DNA of 7,139 nt, from the NCBI GenBank assembly GCA_023230175.1, contig JALNXV010000184.1, positions 1-7,139 of the forward strand, given 5' to 3'. The notes below the pieces were generated by a model. That model saw only the letters and a list, made by a program, of their open reading frames with translations, was not told the DNA's origin and ran no database searches. A program made the position numbers and the translations under genes. This document shows positions 1-6,480 of this stretch, piece after piece (position 1 is the first letter of the stretch; every line of letters starts with the position of its first letter). Source of the stretch: Candidatus Cloacimonadota bacterium (lineage in GTDB: Bacteria; Cloacimonadota; Cloacimonadia; Cloacimonadales; WRIO01).

Positions 1-825
1 TTAAATCCCGCCAAGACCACCACTTATGGATTAGGTCAACAAGTAAAAGATGCGATTAAGAATGGGTGTCATAAGATTTATATTTTTCTTGGTGGCAGCG
101 CCACTAACGATGGAGGGTGTGGCTTATTCTCAGCCTTAGGAACAAAGTTTTATAACAAAAAGAACGAAGAATTCATTCCCGTCGGCGGAACGCTAAAAAA
201 TATTGCAAGAATTGATAATTCACTAACCGATAAACTTCTACATAATGTAAACATTATCGGTATGTGTGATGTCGATAACCCTCTTTATGGTTCAAAGGGC
301 GCTGCTTATGTCTACTCTTCTCAAAAGGGTGCAGATTTACAAATGGTTATCGATCTCGATCAAGGGCTCCAAAACTTGGCGAAAGTCATTGAACGTGATT
401 TACATATCAATGTATCAAGTTACAAAGGAGCAGGTGCAGCTGGTGGTATCGGAGCGGGCATCCTTGCTTTTGCGAAGGGAACGCTCAAATCTGGAATTGA
501 AACGATCTTAAATCTTATTGATTTCGATAATGTTGTCAAGGATGCCGACTATGTCGTTTCTGGTGAAGGAAAGCTCGATGAACAATCGTTTCAGGGAAAA
601 GTAATTAGAGGTGTCGCTGAAAAATGTCAGAAGAATAATAAAAAGTTGATACTTATTGTAGGAAATACCACTTTATCCTTAAATGAAGCCCAAGATAGAT
701 TACCTTGTATTAAGGCAATATTTGAGACAAATGAAAGTCATCTTTCTTTAGAAAGAATAACTGATGTAGCGTCAAAAATGTATATCGAAACGATACAAAA
801 ATACATAAAGACGATACTTAAGTAA
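1..825 (+). CDS. glxK: Glycerate kinase (GarK/GlxK family), 5'-truncated by window edge
   Basis: The reading frame is open from base 1 to a TAA at 823-825 and gives 274 residues. The family is usually about 370-390 residues, so roughly the first 100 lie outside the window. Seen in the sequence, counting from the first visible codon: NPAKTTTYG (2-10), the signature GGSATNDGG (31-39), CDVDNPLYG (89-97), a glycine-rich GAGAAGGIGAG (143-153) and GEGKLDEQS (188-196). These are the conserved blocks of the type 1 glycerate kinase family, which phosphorylates D-glycerate with ATP in the cytoplasm and feeds 2- or 3-phosphoglycerate into glycolysis. An internal ATG at 262 is not the start, because conserved family sequence continues upstream of it. 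No frameshift is seen. The gene converges on the membrane-protein gene, and the two stop codons touch. The family call is firm; the exact product isomer is not determined. Confidence 0.93.
   Translation, partial: LNPAKTTTYGLGQQVKDAIKNGCHKIYIFLGGSATNDGGCGLFSALGTKFYNKKNEEFIPVGGTLKNIARIDNSLTDKLLHNVNIIGMCDVDNPLYGSKGAAYVYSSQKGADLQMVIDLDQGLQNLAKVIERDLHINVSSYKGAGAAGGIGAGILAFAKGTLKSGIETILNLIDFDNVVKDADYVVSGEGKLDEQSFQGKVIRGVAEKCQKNNKKLILIVGNTTLSLNEAQDRLPCIKAIFETNESHLSLERITDVASKMYIETIQKYIKTILK
774..797 (-). terminator. Weak candidate intrinsic terminator for the minus-strand DJ-1/membrane-protein transcript
   Basis: Read on the minus strand, TATCG-TTT-CGATA forms a short hairpin. It can be lengthened to TGTATCG paired with CGATATACA if two bases bulge, and is followed by TTTTT (plus-strand AAAAA at 774-778). 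It lies inside the 3' coding end of the glycerate kinase gene, about 30-50 nt past the membrane-protein stop. That is the only place such a signal could be, since the two genes have no intergenic space. The stem is short and AT-rich, so the call is tentative. Confidence 0.33.
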
Positions 826-1464
826 TTATGTTGAATAGATTTGATAGTAAGTGACGTTTCCAAGTTGATTTGTTTCGATTTTTAGAAAGCTTAAATCAAT
901 AAAATCACGTGCATAACCAAGATCATAAAAATATTTGCTGCCACCATATTGTGTAGGATAAGTTAGTAACTCAATCGTTTCCTTTTCATCTGGTTCGCCA
1001 AGATATTCGATGATGAGTTCATCATTAAATGTATATAAGTCATGCTTCTTTAAAAATGAATCAAGATAGACACTTCGTTCTTCTTTTGAGGCCATTGCCC
1101 ATCTTTCTTTACTAAAGGTGTAATAGGCGTTATAAGCGCCTTTATCAATCAGCGCGAATGAAACCGAAAAGATAGCAAGGAAAACAACCAGAGCAGGAGG
1201 AATGATTATTCTCTTATGATCTAGTGATGATTTCTTTACTAAGATAAAGCTTAGAGTAACAATCAAAAGGCCAATGATAACAGCAAATAATAAGACCCAA
1301 ACAAAATATATAAAATTAAAGTTAATGGTTAAGGTCCACACCGTTTGATGATATAAATAAACCAATAATCCAGTTAGAATGGCCAAGACAAAAGTCATGA
1401 CTATTGTAATGATAAATAACGCTTTTAAACTGCTTGTTTTTTTATATTCAACGATTTCTTTCAA
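826..1464 (-). CDS. Membrane protein with three N-terminal helices and a BamE/SmpA-like C-terminal domain
   Basis: The protein has 212 residues. Three hydrophobic segments are seen at about 14-38, 51-76 and 86-106, followed by a soluble tail of about 105 residues. With a K-rich N-terminus (K2, K8, K9, K14) and three helices, the tail is probably outside the cell. The tail has the order R130, LDSFLKKHDLY (134-144), EYLGEPDE (153-160), YFYDLG (178-183), then a hydrophobic strand, G202 and a final VTYYQI strand. This order resembles small Bacillota proteins with a BamE/SmpA-type fold (LGEPD followed by Y-LG and a closing G-V strand). That is recognised by eye and not aligned. The start is TTG at 1464: an in-frame TAG lies immediately upstream, and AGGAG (1474-1478) sits 9 nt away. 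It follows the DJ-1-family gene by 45 nt on the same strand and is likely co-transcribed. No specific function can be assigned. Confidence 0.8.
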   Translation of the reverse strand: MKEIVEYKKTSSLKALFIITIVMTFVLAILTGLLVYLYHQTVWTLTINFNFIYFVWVLLFAVIIGLLIVTLSFILVKKSSLDHKRIIIPPALVVFLAIFSVSFALIDKGAYNAYYTFSKERWAMASKEERSVYLDSFLKKHDLYTFNDELIIEYLGEPDEKETIELLTYPTQYGGSKYFYDLGYARDFIDLSFLKIETNQLGNVTYYQIYST

Positions 1465-1473
1465 CTAATTTAA

Positions 1474-1478
1474 CTCCT
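1474..1478 (-). promoter_or_regulatory. Ribosome binding site that supports the TTG start of the membrane-protein gene
   Basis: AGGAG on the minus strand is 9 nt from the TTG at 1464. The only nearby upstream ATG (about 22 nt further up) is in another frame and quickly meets other codons, so this SD decides for the rare TTG start. Confidence 0.6.
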
Positions 1479-1509
1479 GACTTCATGTATTATGCTTTAT
1501 ATAGAAACG

Positions 1510-2100
1510 TTAATTGGGATACATGCCGTTCTTACGAAATTGATACCATGCCTCGATTTCATTAAGAGGCCTAACCTCTAATAATTTTAATATCTCACGA
1601 GTGAATTCTAGTCCTGATGTTCCGTTCGCAGTGATAAAGTTTCCACCGACGACACATTGTTGATTCACGTAGAAGCTATGTCCTTGGTAGTTTGGGCAAC
1701 TACGGATGTTGTTTTCAATCGTATTTCCGGTATGCCTAACACCATTTACATAATTGTTATAGGCTAAGAAAGTAGTTGCATCGCAGATTGCTCCGACATA
1801 CTTATTATTCTTTAAGAATAAATCAACAAGTTTCTTTGCAGTATCATTTACAAAACCAGCTTGGCTCCAAAACATTCCCCCGCATAAGATTAACATAGGA
1901 TAATTGCCTATATCTGATTTAAATATTTCATCAGCGCTATAATCAGGAATAATCCTCATACCAGACATTGACACTAAAGGATCTTTTGTTTTTGAGACAA
2001 CCTTGACATCATATTTTCCTGATGATTTAACTTGAAAACCGATATGGCTGATTTCCCAATCGGCATATCCTTTTTCAACATAGATTAAGATTTCTTTCAT
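1510..2100 (-). CDS. DJ-1/PfpI-family protein (class I glutamine amidotransferase-like)
   Basis: The protein has 196 residues, normal for a single-domain DJ-1/PfpI protein. Seen: a first beta-strand KEILIYVEKGYADWE with the conserved acidic residue E16; LILCGGMFW (70-78), the strand-plus-GG loop; the nucleophile elbow VGAICDATTFLA (102-113) with C106; H123 in VRHTGN; and FITANGTSGLEF (155-166), typical of the YdeA-like branch (C-x-A-T, HT-x-N, TANG-T). Members of this superfamily include deglycases/chaperones, amidases and proteins of unknown role; the exact activity here is not readable. No signal peptide is seen, so it is expected to be cytoplasmic. The ATG at 2100 has GGAGG 7 nt upstream (2108-2112). 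It is the first gene of a probable two-gene unit with the downstream membrane protein, and has its own TATAAT-containing promoter. Confidence 0.9.
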   Translation of the reverse strand: MKEILIYVEKGYADWEISHIGFQVKSSGKYDVKVVSKTKDPLVSMSGMRIIPDYSADEIFKSDIGNYPMLILCGGMFWSQAGFVNDTAKKLVDLFLKNNKYVGAICDATTFLAYNNYVNGVRHTGNTIENNIRSCPNYQGHSFYVNQQCVVGGNFITANGTSGLEFTREILKLLEVRPLNEIEAWYQFRKNGMYPN

Positions 2101-2107
2101 ACATTGA

Positions 2108-2112
2108 CCTCC
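2108..2112 (-). promoter_or_regulatory. Ribosome binding site of the DJ-1/PfpI-family gene
   Basis: A consensus GGAGG on the minus strand lies 7 nt from the ATG at 2100, which fixes this start. Confidence 0.7.
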
Positions 2113-2139
2113 AAACTGATAAACATCTAATTAATTCTT

Positions 2140-2168
2140 ATTATATCTATCAATTAAAAAATACAAAA
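2140..2168 (-). promoter_or_regulatory. Probable sigma-A promoter for the DJ-1/PfpI-family gene
   Basis: A perfect -10 TATAAT occurs on the minus strand (plus-strand 2140-2145), about 40 nt before the start codon. The -35 is poor: T-rich hexamers at 2161-2168 (TTGTAT, TTTGTA or TTTTGT, giving 15, 16 or 17 nt spacers) are the options. The surroundings are AT-rich, as expected for a promoter. It makes the DJ-1/membrane-protein pair independent of the upstream five-gene operon. Confidence 0.5.
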
Positions 2169-2193
2169 ATAGCGAAAGAAATATTAAGGGTAA

Positions 2194-2214
2194 ACATTAT
2201 TCGCAAACTAATGT
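2194..2214 (-). terminator. Weak hairpin after the YhhN-family gene, possible operon terminator
   Basis: ACATTA and TAATGT form a 6-bp inverted repeat around a 9-nt loop, 11 nt past the stop of the YhhN-family gene. No uninterrupted T-run follows directly; T-rich sequence comes only 25-40 nt later. It is the only dyad I found in this intergenic region at the end of the operon. It may end transcription weakly or not at all. Confidence 0.22.
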
Positions 2215-2225
2215 AGATTTGTTTA

Positions 2226-2930
2226 TTAAAACACCATACTCAAAACAATGAGCAGCATGCCGACAAAATAAAATAAACTATTCATTCTTAATAACCATTT
2301 ACGACCAGGAAAAACAAAGTAATCAATCGTTAGAATTTGATCGGAAATCATAAACAATATCGATCCGACACTTAAAAAGATAGCCCACAAGAATTGACCA
2401 CCTAAAAAGATAAGCGCCGCCACCGCCATCACGCCATGAAGAATAATGGTCGATAAGTAGAGAATCATCGGCCCTTTCATCTTGCCGAGGCGAAAGCGAT
2501 TCGGATATTTATAAAAGAGGAACGCCCACGTTGCAGTGAGCAAAATGGCGACAGGAATAACCCACCACCAGGCAGCGAAGCTGACCCCGTTTAAGGCAAA
2601 CAAGGCGCAGTAATAAGCGAAGAAAGCGATATTTCCGGCTAAGAAGAAGTCGCCACCGCGATTAATATTAAAAAGTAGGAAGATATCACCCATCATCGAT
2701 AGCCACAAAGCGACTATTAAAACGATATGAAATGTCGTTGAAGGAGCGAGGCCATTAAGACCGGCAAAACGCGGTTTTGTAAAAAACATAACAACCGCGA
2801 AGGTAAAAAAGGAAACCGTTAACACAACTTTATTCGGGGCACGTAATTTCATATTCCCGCTCGTTTCGGTGTAAAAATATAATCCGAGTGTGAGCAGATA
2901 AAGCCCAATAAAAATATAAATACCTATCAC
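2226..2930 (-). CDS. YhhN-family (lysoplasmalogenase-like) integral membrane protein
   Basis: The protein has 234 residues, is highly hydrophobic and has about eight membrane segments, the usual plan and length of the YhhN/TMEM86 family. Conserved spots are seen at SMMGDIFLL (78-86, the family's GD motif), AGNIAFFAYYCALF (98-111), FMISDQIL (193-200, the SD motif) and a closing YFVGMLLIVLS (221-231). Characterised animal members hydrolyse the vinyl-ether bond of lysoplasmalogens; activity of bacterial members is known for few, so substrate transfer is inference. The start is GTG at 2930, one base after the TGA of the reductase gene. Its SD (AAAGGAG, 2938-2944, 7 nt away) lies inside the end of that gene, so translation is probably coupled. 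It is the last gene of the five-gene operon. Confidence 0.88.
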   Translation of the reverse strand: MIGIYIFIGLYLLTLGLYFYTETSGNMKLRAPNKVVLTVSFFTFAVVMFFTKPRFAGLNGLAPSTTFHIVLIVALWLSMMGDIFLLFNINRGGDFFLAGNIAFFAYYCALFALNGVSFAAWWWVIPVAILLTATWAFLFYKYPNRFRLGKMKGPMILYLSTIILHGVMAVAALIFLGGQFLWAIFLSVGSILFMISDQILTIDYFVFPGRKWLLRMNSLFYFVGMLLIVLSMVF

Positions 2931-2931
2931 G

Positions 2932-4095
2932 TCAAATCTCCTTTAATGCATCTAAGACGGGAACATCAATTTCAACATGTGAATGGGGGTAAGTTGCGCA
3001 GGGATGAACGTAGCCAAACTTACGATCGGCAGCTCGGCGATGATCGTGTTCTTCGGGTGTGTAGATGTTACCTTTTATTAAACGTGAGTGACAAAAACCA
3101 CAATAGCCGCTCCGGCATCTTGATGGCGCAGCTAATCCAGCTTTTTCCATCGCTACCAAAAGCGTTTCGTTTTTCCGTGCTGGAATCGTAAATGTCTCAT
3201 CCCTCATATGGACTGTTAAGGTGTATTCGATATCACTATCTTCGTTTAAATCACCGATACAATTATGTTCCATGCGGACGCGATGTTCGTCGTAACCGAG
3301 CTTTTTAAGCTCGCCTAAAACAAAGGCATACATCGGATTTGGTCCACACATAAAGACGCTTGTCTCGCTAGTCACATATTTTGCGAGGATGTCACGGGTG
3401 ATAAAGCCGTGCTCATAACCCTCGCGTTGCTCGTTAGATAAAACGACAACTTGCTTAATACGAGGATCATGAATATTACATGCATCATACATCAAGTCGT
3501 TTAATGTTTTTACGCCATAAATTAAGGTCAAATTAAAATTGTCACTCTTTTCAAGCAAGGCTTTAATCATCGACACAAACGGGGTGATGCCAGAGCCACC
3601 GGCAACCGCGACAATATGTGAAGAATCGCGGAGATTATCATAATAGAATTCGCCGCTTGGCTCACCAATCAGCACCACATCGCCAACGCGGGCTTCTAAA
3701 CATAAGTGATTCGAAAAATAGCCAGCTTGAAGAACGCCAATTTCGATGATGCCGTCTAAGGCTTGATTAGGCGAAGAATAAATCGAATAAGGGCGCGTGA
3801 CTAAGTGCTTTCCAATGCGAGCGCTGACGGTAATATACTGCCCAGCTTTAAAAAACGGAAAGCGCTTGTTCGGCGCCATTGAGCGGAAAGTAATCCTTTT
3901 TGCTAACGAAGTCAGAGGTTCGATTTTGACGATTTCAGCTTTGATTATACCAGGGTGAAGGTTGGCTGAGAGTTCGTTAACCTTATATGTCTTGGGAAGA
4001 GGTGTCGCCGGTGTGGCTTCGATTGCCTCGCGACGGCGACGAGCGATATTTAAAGTATTAGCAATGTCTTTTTCGACACCATTTTTCTTAAACAT
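2932..4095 (-). CDS. NAD(P)H-dependent FAD / [2Fe-2S] oxidoreductase (ferredoxin-reductase family)
   Basis: The protein has 387 residues. Domains in order: an unmatched leader of about 45 residues with a basic helix (ARRRREAIE, 18-26); a flavin-binding barrel with RPYSIYSS (101-108); a nicotinamide-nucleotide domain with GGSGITPF (166-173) and MCGP (249-252); and a C-terminal plant-type ferredoxin domain with C327, C332, C335 and C366 (C-x4-C-x2-C then a distant C). This is the architecture of one-component reductases such as PaaE, Hcr and KshB, which move electrons from NAD(P)H through flavin to a [2Fe-2S] cluster and on to a partner. No membrane segment is seen. A longer frame runs up to 4233, but the ATG at 4095 has GGAGG 9 nt upstream and follows the stop of the oxidoreductase gene by one base, so that start is chosen. 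The neighbouring FAD oxidoreductase is the obvious candidate partner, by inference only. Confidence 0.93.
   Translation of the reverse strand: MFKKNGVEKDIANTLNIARRRREAIEATPATPLPKTYKVNELSANLHPGIIKAEIVKIEPLTSLAKRITFRSMAPNKRFPFFKAGQYITVSARIGKHLVTRPYSIYSSPNQALDGIIEIGVLQAGYFSNHLCLEARVGDVVLIGEPSGEFYYDNLRDSSHIVAVAGGSGITPFVSMIKALLEKSDNFNLTLIYGVKTLNDLMYDACNIHDPRIKQVVVLSNEQREGYEHGFITRDILAKYVTSETSVFMCGPNPMYAFVLGELKKLGYDEHRVRMEHNCIGDLNEDSDIEYTLTVHMRDETFTIPARKNETLLVAMEKAGLAAPSRCRSGYCGFCHSRLIKGNIYTPEEHDHRRAADRKFGYVHPCATYPHSHVEIDVPVLDALKEI
2938..2944 (-). promoter_or_regulatory. SD of the YhhN-family gene, embedded in the end of the reductase gene
   Basis: AAAGGAG on the minus strand, 7 nt from the GTG at 2930, is read as codons near the 3' end of the reductase gene. 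It selects the GTG start and ties translation of the two genes together. Confidence 0.65.
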
Positions 4096-4096
4096 A

Positions 4097-5626
4097 TTAG
4101 CATGCCTCCTTTTCGATATCGCGTAGGGTGCGCTTAGCTTCGCTGAGCCCCGACTTATATGCGCTTGAAAAACCGAGTAGGCGTTCGCCAAAGCCGCCAC
4201 CAATGCGCAGACCGGAAACGACCGCATCTTCATTTACCATCTGCACGCGAGCCATCAAAGAATCGTTTGGCTGCGATTCATAGCCGTAAATCGTTCCTTG
4301 AGGATGACCGGTATAACGGGCATATGTTTGTGGGGTGGCAATCGCAATTTCTTCGATGTGACCGAATAATTTCGCGCCGGTTGCTTCTTCAAACTTGCGA
4401 ATAAACAAGGCGGCAATTTCGTTTTTCTTTTTGTGATAATCTTTCTCGTCGACATCGGCCCATACATCATCCATAAATAAGCTTGTTATATATAAGATGG
4501 TCGTGCCTTTTGGCGAGCAGTCGGGATGAACATGATTGAGGCACACTGTCGCTTGACCAGCCGCACTATCTAGTTTCTTCATCTTTTCATAAATAACATT
4601 GGCGTCAGCCGTGTCGTAAATAAAGTAACTATGGTCGGTAATACCTAATGCTTCTGGACTTTTGTTTAAACCGAGGAAAATGGTAAATCCACGACCTGCT
4701 AAACGGCGGAAATTAGTTAATTTAGTAGCCGCTTCCGGTACTTTGTTGAGCATCTTTCCATAGACGTTGTGCGGCGAGCAGTTAGCAATCACGTGTCTAG
4801 TATCGATACATTGACCATTCGCTAAAGAAACACCAAAAACACGTCCCTTATCATCGAGCAAAATCTTGGTGGCTTCGGTGTTAAACCAAATCTCGCCCCC
4901 GAGTTCATGAATCCGTTCAACAAAAGCTAAACTCATCTCATGGCTGCGGAGTTTAGGAGCTACCGCACCATAAAGGAAATACTTATATGTCATATTGGCA
5001 TAATGAGCGAAGTTTACTTCGCTTGTCTTCGTGCCTAAATATGACCAATAAGCATTGATAACATATTGCATGACTTTTGGAAAATGTTCGGCCTCAAATA
5101 CTTCATCGACCGAATATGAGGCACAAGCTAGATAATCAGCGTATTTCGTCTGCATGACCTGGGGATCAGGTTTTCCCTTACTCTGGCCGATATAATTCAT
5201 CGCCTCCGCGCAGTTAATGCTTAAATCGATAAATCTTTGCATGTACTTGTCGCCATCTGGACAAAGCTTTTTGCACGCTTCAACACAGGCTTCAGGTCCA
5301 ATCGGCATCGTAAAATCTAGGCCTTCTTCTTTAGTAATCAAACGAAAGGCGTGTTTGATTTGAAGCCAATCGATTTTGTCAACGACCCCAAGCTCATCAA
5401 AAAGAGCATAAGTTGATCCAGTATGGGCACCTTGACCCATGCCATTCAATTCATGTAAGGAGGCTTCAAATTCAAAGCGACCACGGACAAAACTGGTGGC
5501 AAAGCCACCTGGTAGGTTATGTTTTTCTACGACGAGGCATGATTTTCCAGCTTTGAGAACGCCGATGGCCGCGGCGAGACCGCCATTACCTGCGCCGATG
5601 ATGACGACATCATATTTCTTATTCAT
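4097..5626 (-). CDS. FAD-dependent oxidoreductase of the phytoene desaturase / retinol saturase-like family (COG1233)
   Basis: The protein has 509 residues, the usual length. The N-terminus is a dinucleotide-binding fold: YDVVIIGAGNGGLAAA with G11, G13 and G16, then VVEKHNLPGG (32-41) with E34 for the FAD ribose. It continues with the family pattern FVRGRFEFEASLHELNG (46-62). Near the C-terminus TPQTYARYTGHPQGTIYG (431-448) matches the CrtI-type block, followed by the FAD-closing segment VSGLRIGGGFGERLLGFSSAYKSG (470-493). Known members desaturate, isomerise or saturate double bonds in carotenoids, retinoids and other isoprenoids. I cannot tell the direction or substrate here; no phytoene synthase gene is in the window. 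The ATG at 5626 overlaps the kinase stop as ATGA, with only a poor GGGG at 5635-5638, so translation probably depends on coupling. It lies between the lipid kinase and the [2Fe-2S] reductase. Confidence 0.88.
   Translation of the reverse strand: MNKKYDVVIIGAGNGGLAAAIGVLKAGKSCLVVEKHNLPGGFATSFVRGRFEFEASLHELNGMGQGAHTGSTYALFDELGVVDKIDWLQIKHAFRLITKEEGLDFTMPIGPEACVEACKKLCPDGDKYMQRFIDLSINCAEAMNYIGQSKGKPDPQVMQTKYADYLACASYSVDEVFEAEHFPKVMQYVINAYWSYLGTKTSEVNFAHYANMTYKYFLYGAVAPKLRSHEMSLAFVERIHELGGEIWFNTEATKILLDDKGRVFGVSLANGQCIDTRHVIANCSPHNVYGKMLNKVPEAATKLTNFRRLAGRGFTIFLGLNKSPEALGITDHSYFIYDTADANVIYEKMKKLDSAAGQATVCLNHVHPDCSPKGTTILYITSLFMDDVWADVDEKDYHKKKNEIAALFIRKFEEATGAKLFGHIEEIAIATPQTYARYTGHPQGTIYGYESQPNDSLMARVQMVNEDAVVSGLRIGGGFGERLLGFSSAYKSGLSEAKRTLRDIEKEAC
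4105..4112 (-). promoter_or_regulatory. SD that sets the start of the [2Fe-2S] reductase gene
   Basis: AAAGGAGG on the minus strand, with GGAGG at 4105-4109, is 9 nt from the ATG at 4095. It is formed by the Glu-Lys-Glu codons at the end of the FAD oxidoreductase gene and rules against a longer reading frame that begins inside that gene. Confidence 0.7.
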
Positions 5627-6477
5627 GATTGTGACCCCAAATGAACCGAGTAAGTCGTGACATCAGGGATGACTTCGCCATCGATTTGTAAAGCGCATGG
5701 CGCATCAAACGTCACCGTAATGTTATGACCGACGTAACTCTTAATAAACTTCTTTTTATCGTGTTTGCCGCTTGAAAAGGTCGGAAAACGGAAGAGAGTG
5801 ATTAATCTTCCGACACTTGAAAAAGTTGTTAGTGTACAAGTATGTTCTTCGTTAAGACGATCTTGCTTAGGGGCAGCCATCATACCACCGCCATAGTATT
5901 TTCCAAACATTGTCGAAGCTAACCATATATGTTCATGGCGAGATTCTTTGCCATCAACATTAATAACGGCGTTTTTCGTATTAAATTTGCCAAGTAATAA
6001 GCCGATGGCAATCTTTGTGTAATCAATGACAGCATTAGGGTCTTCTTTACGCATGTTGTCACCGACCAAACATGTATCGCCATCGATGCCATAGCCGATG
6101 CCATTAACAAAACGTCTAGAAATACCATTAACGGTGACTAACGGCAAATCCTTTATAAAAGGACGTAAATCGACTTTGCCATCGACGGCATGGGCTTCAA
6201 CATCTTTATAGAAATCATTACCGCATCCGCATTTCGCATAATAAAGGATATTTTTGAATTCGTATCCATACATATCATTCGCGAAGTGATTAACCGTTCC
6301 GTCTCCGCCGGTGAGGATAACTTCATCTTCGGCTTTAAGATTGTCGAAAAAGGCTTTTACGTCGAGACCGACTACACTTACGAAATTACCTTCGACCTTG
6401 TGCGCATCAGCCCAAGCTCTCGCCTCTTTCTCACCACGACCATTGTTGGCAAGCGCATTAAAAAGAACATAAATCAT
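5623..6477 (-). CDS. Diacylglycerol kinase-family lipid kinase (YegS/DgkB/LCB5 type)
   Basis: The protein has 284 residues, close to the usual 290-300. Seen: LTGGDGTVNHFAND (55-68) with the nucleotide-binding GGDGT; GCGNDFYKD (84-92), the family G-x-GND block; NGIGYGIDGD (125-134); GKYYGGGMMAAP (192-203); and LQIDGE (263-268) with D266 and E268. The family phosphorylates diacylglycerol, sphingoid bases or other lipids with ATP at the membrane's inner face; the lipid here is unknown. The residue usually Thr or Ser in G-T-GND is Cys. Two starts compete: TTG at 6480 and ATG at 6477. The ATG is preferred because the SD lies 8 nt from it and 5 nt from the TTG. The SD is inside the last codons of the TetR gene. 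The 3' end overlaps the FAD oxidoreductase by 4 nt (ATGA). Confidence 0.92.
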   Translation of the reverse strand: MIYVLFNALANNGRGEKEARAWADAHKVEGNFVSVVGLDVKAFFDNLKAEDEVILTGGDGTVNHFANDMYGYEFKNILYYAKCGCGNDFYKDVEAHAVDGKVDLRPFIKDLPLVTVNGISRRFVNGIGYGIDGDTCLVGDNMRKEDPNAVIDYTKIAIGLLLGKFNTKNAVINVDGKESRHEHIWLASTMFGKYYGGGMMAAPKQDRLNEEHTCTLTTFSSVGRLITLFRFPTFSSGKHDKKKFIKSYVGHNITVTFDAPCALQIDGEVIPDVTTYSVHLGSQS

Positions 6478-6480
6478 CAA

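Noticed and set aside
865..899. TTGATTT / AAATCAA inverted repeat as a plus-strand terminator for glycerate kinase
   Set aside because: The loop is 21 nt, the stem is AT-only apart from one G-C pair, and no T-run follows.
1465..1509. Possible separate promoter (CATAAT or TATATA) before the membrane-protein gene
   Set aside because: No -35 at a workable distance. Co-transcription with the DJ-1-family gene is the simpler reading.
2946..3191. Plus-strand open frame of 81 codons inside the reductase gene
   Set aside because: It is the antisense of a clearly conserved ferredoxin domain, with no SD and no recognisable protein features.
4096..4233. A 46-residue N-terminal extension of the [2Fe-2S] reductase frame
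   Set aside because: It lies inside the FAD oxidoreductase gene in another frame and has no SD of its own. The ATG at 4095 has a strong SD and standard one-base spacing.
2932..5626. Use of TGA as tryptophan (Mycoplasma-type code)
   Set aside because: TGA ends two genes exactly where the next gene starts, and Trp residues are encoded by TGG.
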